A stretch of 64,000 bases of DNA from CAJCIY01 sp964245825 (lineage in GTDB: Bacteria > Actinomycetota > Actinomycetes > Mycobacteriales > CAJCIY01), in assembly GCA_964245825.1 (NCBI GenBank), contig CAXTNT010000010.1, forward strand, positions 62,001-126,000, written 5' to 3'. Shown one piece after another: positions 62,718 through 64,000 of this stretch (positions are counted from its first letter, which is position 1; each line of letters starts with the position of its first letter). The notes beneath the pieces are model-generated. The model was not told where the DNA came from. It did no database searches and saw only the letters and a program-made list of their open reading frames with translations. Both the position numbers and the translations under genes were made by a program.

Positions 62718-63566
62718 ATGACGACGACGTGCGTACTGGGTCATGGCTGGAACGAGGGCTGGGTGCTCTGCCCGACGTGCGGGTTCGGCAAGCGCAACCT
62801 GCCCGGCGCCCATGAGCCGGTCGCCGAGCTCGCCCGGACGTTGAAGCAGACCATCCGCGAGCCGGTCCTCGTCGGCACGACCCCGGCCGCAGGCCCCTCG
62901 AGCGACGGCCCCTCGAGCGACGGCCCGCCACAGCCGGTCGCTGACCGGATCCTGAGCCCCGACGGCTACTGGGCCTGGGACGGCGCCGAGTGGGTACCCG
63001 CCGACCAGCCCCCGGCGGCACCGGAGCCCGAACGGGCCGTCGACGCGCCGACACCGGTCACCGACGCCAGCCTCGACCCCGCTGCCGCCGAGCTCGCATT
63101 CACGACCGAGTTCACGACCGAGCCCACGACCGACCTCACGACCGAGTTCGCGAACCACGTCACAGCCGACCTCACGACCGACTTCACCCGCGACCGGGCG
63201 ACCGCGCTCGCGGCTCATCCGGCCGGCGGCCCCGCGGCCACTCCTCCGGCTGGCGGCCCCGCGGGCACCGGTCCGACCGGCGGCCCCGCGGCCACCTCTC
63301 CGGCTGGCAGCCTCGCGGCCAACGGCGAGACCGAGCCGGGGGCAGAGCTGACCCTCGACCTCGCCGCCCCCCAGCGCTCACAGCCGGCGGCCGCCACGCA
63401 GGCGGCCGTCGATCTCGTGGCTGACCCGGAGCAGGAGCCGGACACCGCCCCGGCCGGCCGCCGGCACCTGCGACTCGACCATCGCCTCGCCCTGGGCGCG
63501 CTGGTGGTCCTGACGGCAGTAGTCAGCAGCGACTTCGCGTACGGGCTCCCACCGCTCGGCCACTAA
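62718..63566 (+). CDS. Zinc-ribbon plus DUF2510-like protein with repeats and a C-terminal helix
   Basis: 282 residues from ATG at 62718 (GGGGAGAGGA upstream). N-terminal Cys/His set (CVLGHGWNEGWVLCPTCGFGKR), a DUF2510-like segment ILSPDGYWAWDGAEWVP (about 78-94), then low-complexity regions: FTTEFTTEPTTDLTTEF repeats (about 127-150) and AGGPAAT-type repeats (about 168-200). The C-terminus has one hydrophobic helix (LALGALVVLTAVVSSDF) and a short external tail. It looks like a tail-anchored regulator or scaffold; function unknown. Confidence 0.7.
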   Translation: MTTTCVLGHGWNEGWVLCPTCGFGKRNLPGAHEPVAELARTLKQTIREPVLVGTTPAAGPSSDGPSSDGPPQPVADRILSPDGYWAWDGAEWVPADQPPAAPEPERAVDAPTPVTDASLDPAAAELAFTTEFTTEPTTDLTTEFANHVTADLTTDFTRDRATALAAHPAGGPAATPPAGGPAGTGPTGGPAATSPAGSLAANGETEPGAELTLDLAAPQRSQPAAATQAAVDLVADPEQEPDTAPAGRRHLRLDHRLALGALVVLTAVVSSDFAYGLPPLGH

Positions 63567-63572
63567 CCGACC

Positions 63573-63971
63573 TCAGACCTCCAGCTGGCCGGCCACCGCG
63601 TGCACGATCTGTGCGACCTGCTTGGCCCTCGCGCGCTCTGGGTAGCGGCCGCGGCGCAGGTCCTCCTGGACGGTCTCGAGCACCCGCACCATGTCCTCGA
63701 TCATCGCGTGCAGCTCGTCGGGTGAGCGCCGCTCGCTGACCGGAACCGGCTTGGGTCCGATCGTCGGTGGCGCCTCCAGCACCCGCAGCGACAACGCCTG
63801 CTCACCACGACGGCCGGCCGCGACCCCGAACTCGACCCGGCTGCCGGGCTTCAGCTCTTCGATGCCGGCCGGCAGGGCGCCCTTCGGCACGAACACGTCC
63901 CCCCCGTCGTCGCGCGTGACGAAGCCGAAGCCCTTGTCCTTGTCGTACCACTTGACCTTGCCGCTGGGCAC
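63573..63971 (-). CDS. Cold-shock-domain protein with helical C-terminal extension
   Basis: 132 residues from GTG at 63971, with AGGA upstream. Residues 1-67 are a cold-shock domain with RNP1-like KGFGFVTRD and RNP2-like DVFVPKGAL, which bind single-stranded nucleic acid. The remaining ~65 residues (SPDELHAMIEDMVRVLETVQEDLRRGRYPERARAKQVAQIVHAVAGQLEV) are helical and absent from the ~67-residue CspA type; this longer form is common in actinobacteria. Next to a convergent zinc-ribbon protein gene, 6 bp apart. Confidence 0.92.
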   Translation of the reverse strand: MPSGKVKWYDKDKGFGFVTRDDGGDVFVPKGALPAGIEELKPGSRVEFGVAAGRRGEQALSLRVLEAPPTIGPKPVPVSERRSPDELHAMIEDMVRVLETVQEDLRRGRYPERARAKQVAQIVHAVAGQLEV

Positions 63972-64000
63972 CGAAGTCCTGCCGATCTGAGCCGCGCACG

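Noticed and set aside
1..64000. tRNA, rRNA or insertion sequences
   Set aside because: No cloverleaf-like T-arm sequence (GGTTCGANTCC type), rRNA segment or transposase motif was noticed on reading; a covariance scan would be decisive.

Overview
The window is one contiguous piece of a very GC-rich actinobacterial chromosome. Evidence for Actinomycetota: strong G/C third-position bias, many GTG starts, GTGA/ATGA stop-start overlaps, actinobacterial families (DUF2530, DUF3027, DUF222/13E12 HNH nuclease, BlaI-M56 pair, DinB-type mycothiol enzyme), a futalosine menaquinone pathway (mqnB-mqnD), and many genes with a TANNNT-like -10 box 6-7 nt before the start codon, i.e. leaderless mRNAs. The genus cannot be fixed from the sequence. 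No rRNA, tRNA, IS element, phage or CRISPR array was recognised.

Layout. 1-4.5 kb: a B12-riboswitch-controlled secreted repeat protein (cut by the window edge), a tandem YbjQ-domain protein, a PAP2 phosphatase and two exported or membrane unknowns. 4.6-10.2 kb: molybdate uptake (ModE-like regulator, modABC) and molybdenum cofactor synthesis (moaA, moaD, moeA); moaC, mog and moaE follow at 22.2-23.6 kb. 10.3-12.3 kb: a membrane cytochrome-b/sulfite-oxidase-like fusion, a likely consumer of that cofactor, and a membrane partner. 12.2-18.4 kb: a tightly overlapping glycan-type cluster (GT2, DUF2064, methyltransferase, beta-propeller lipoprotein, GT87 and an opposing nucleotide-sugar epimerase) plus a lipase. 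18.4-22.2 kb: ABC exporter operon with a LolA-like protein, and a lipoprotein.

23.5-35.7 kb: FAD oxidase, wall-anchored secreted protein, ferredoxin-P450 pair, BlaI/M56 pair with a clear operator, uppP, dps, xthA, DinB, thioesterase, acyl-CoA dehydrogenase and two acetyltransferases. 35.7-40.8 kb: a complex repeat, then a ROK repressor divergent from a xylose-type ABC transporter. 40.9-45.2 kb: a DUF4389 protein, an AI-2E family transporter coupled to a 60-residue dehydrogenase fragment, and an Ala/Pro-rich protein. 45.4-48.8 kb: DNA repair (photolyase, UdgX) next to an HNH nuclease gene with a perfect LexA box over its start. 49-64 kb: mostly conserved housekeeping genes (MFS, pdxH, citrate synthase, serC, DUF2530, sacsin-like ATPase, DUF3027, MFS, mqnB, mqnD, metallo-hydrolase, a frameshifted DHA2 transporter, a zinc-ribbon protein and a cold-shock-domain protein).

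The points I would look at first are the cobalamin riboswitch on a transcobalamin-like fold protein, the LexA box on the 13E12-type nuclease, two probable CTG start codons in CTGA overlaps (moaE and the sacsin-like gene), a MoaD with two residues after its Gly-Gly tail, and several unusual intergenic repeats.
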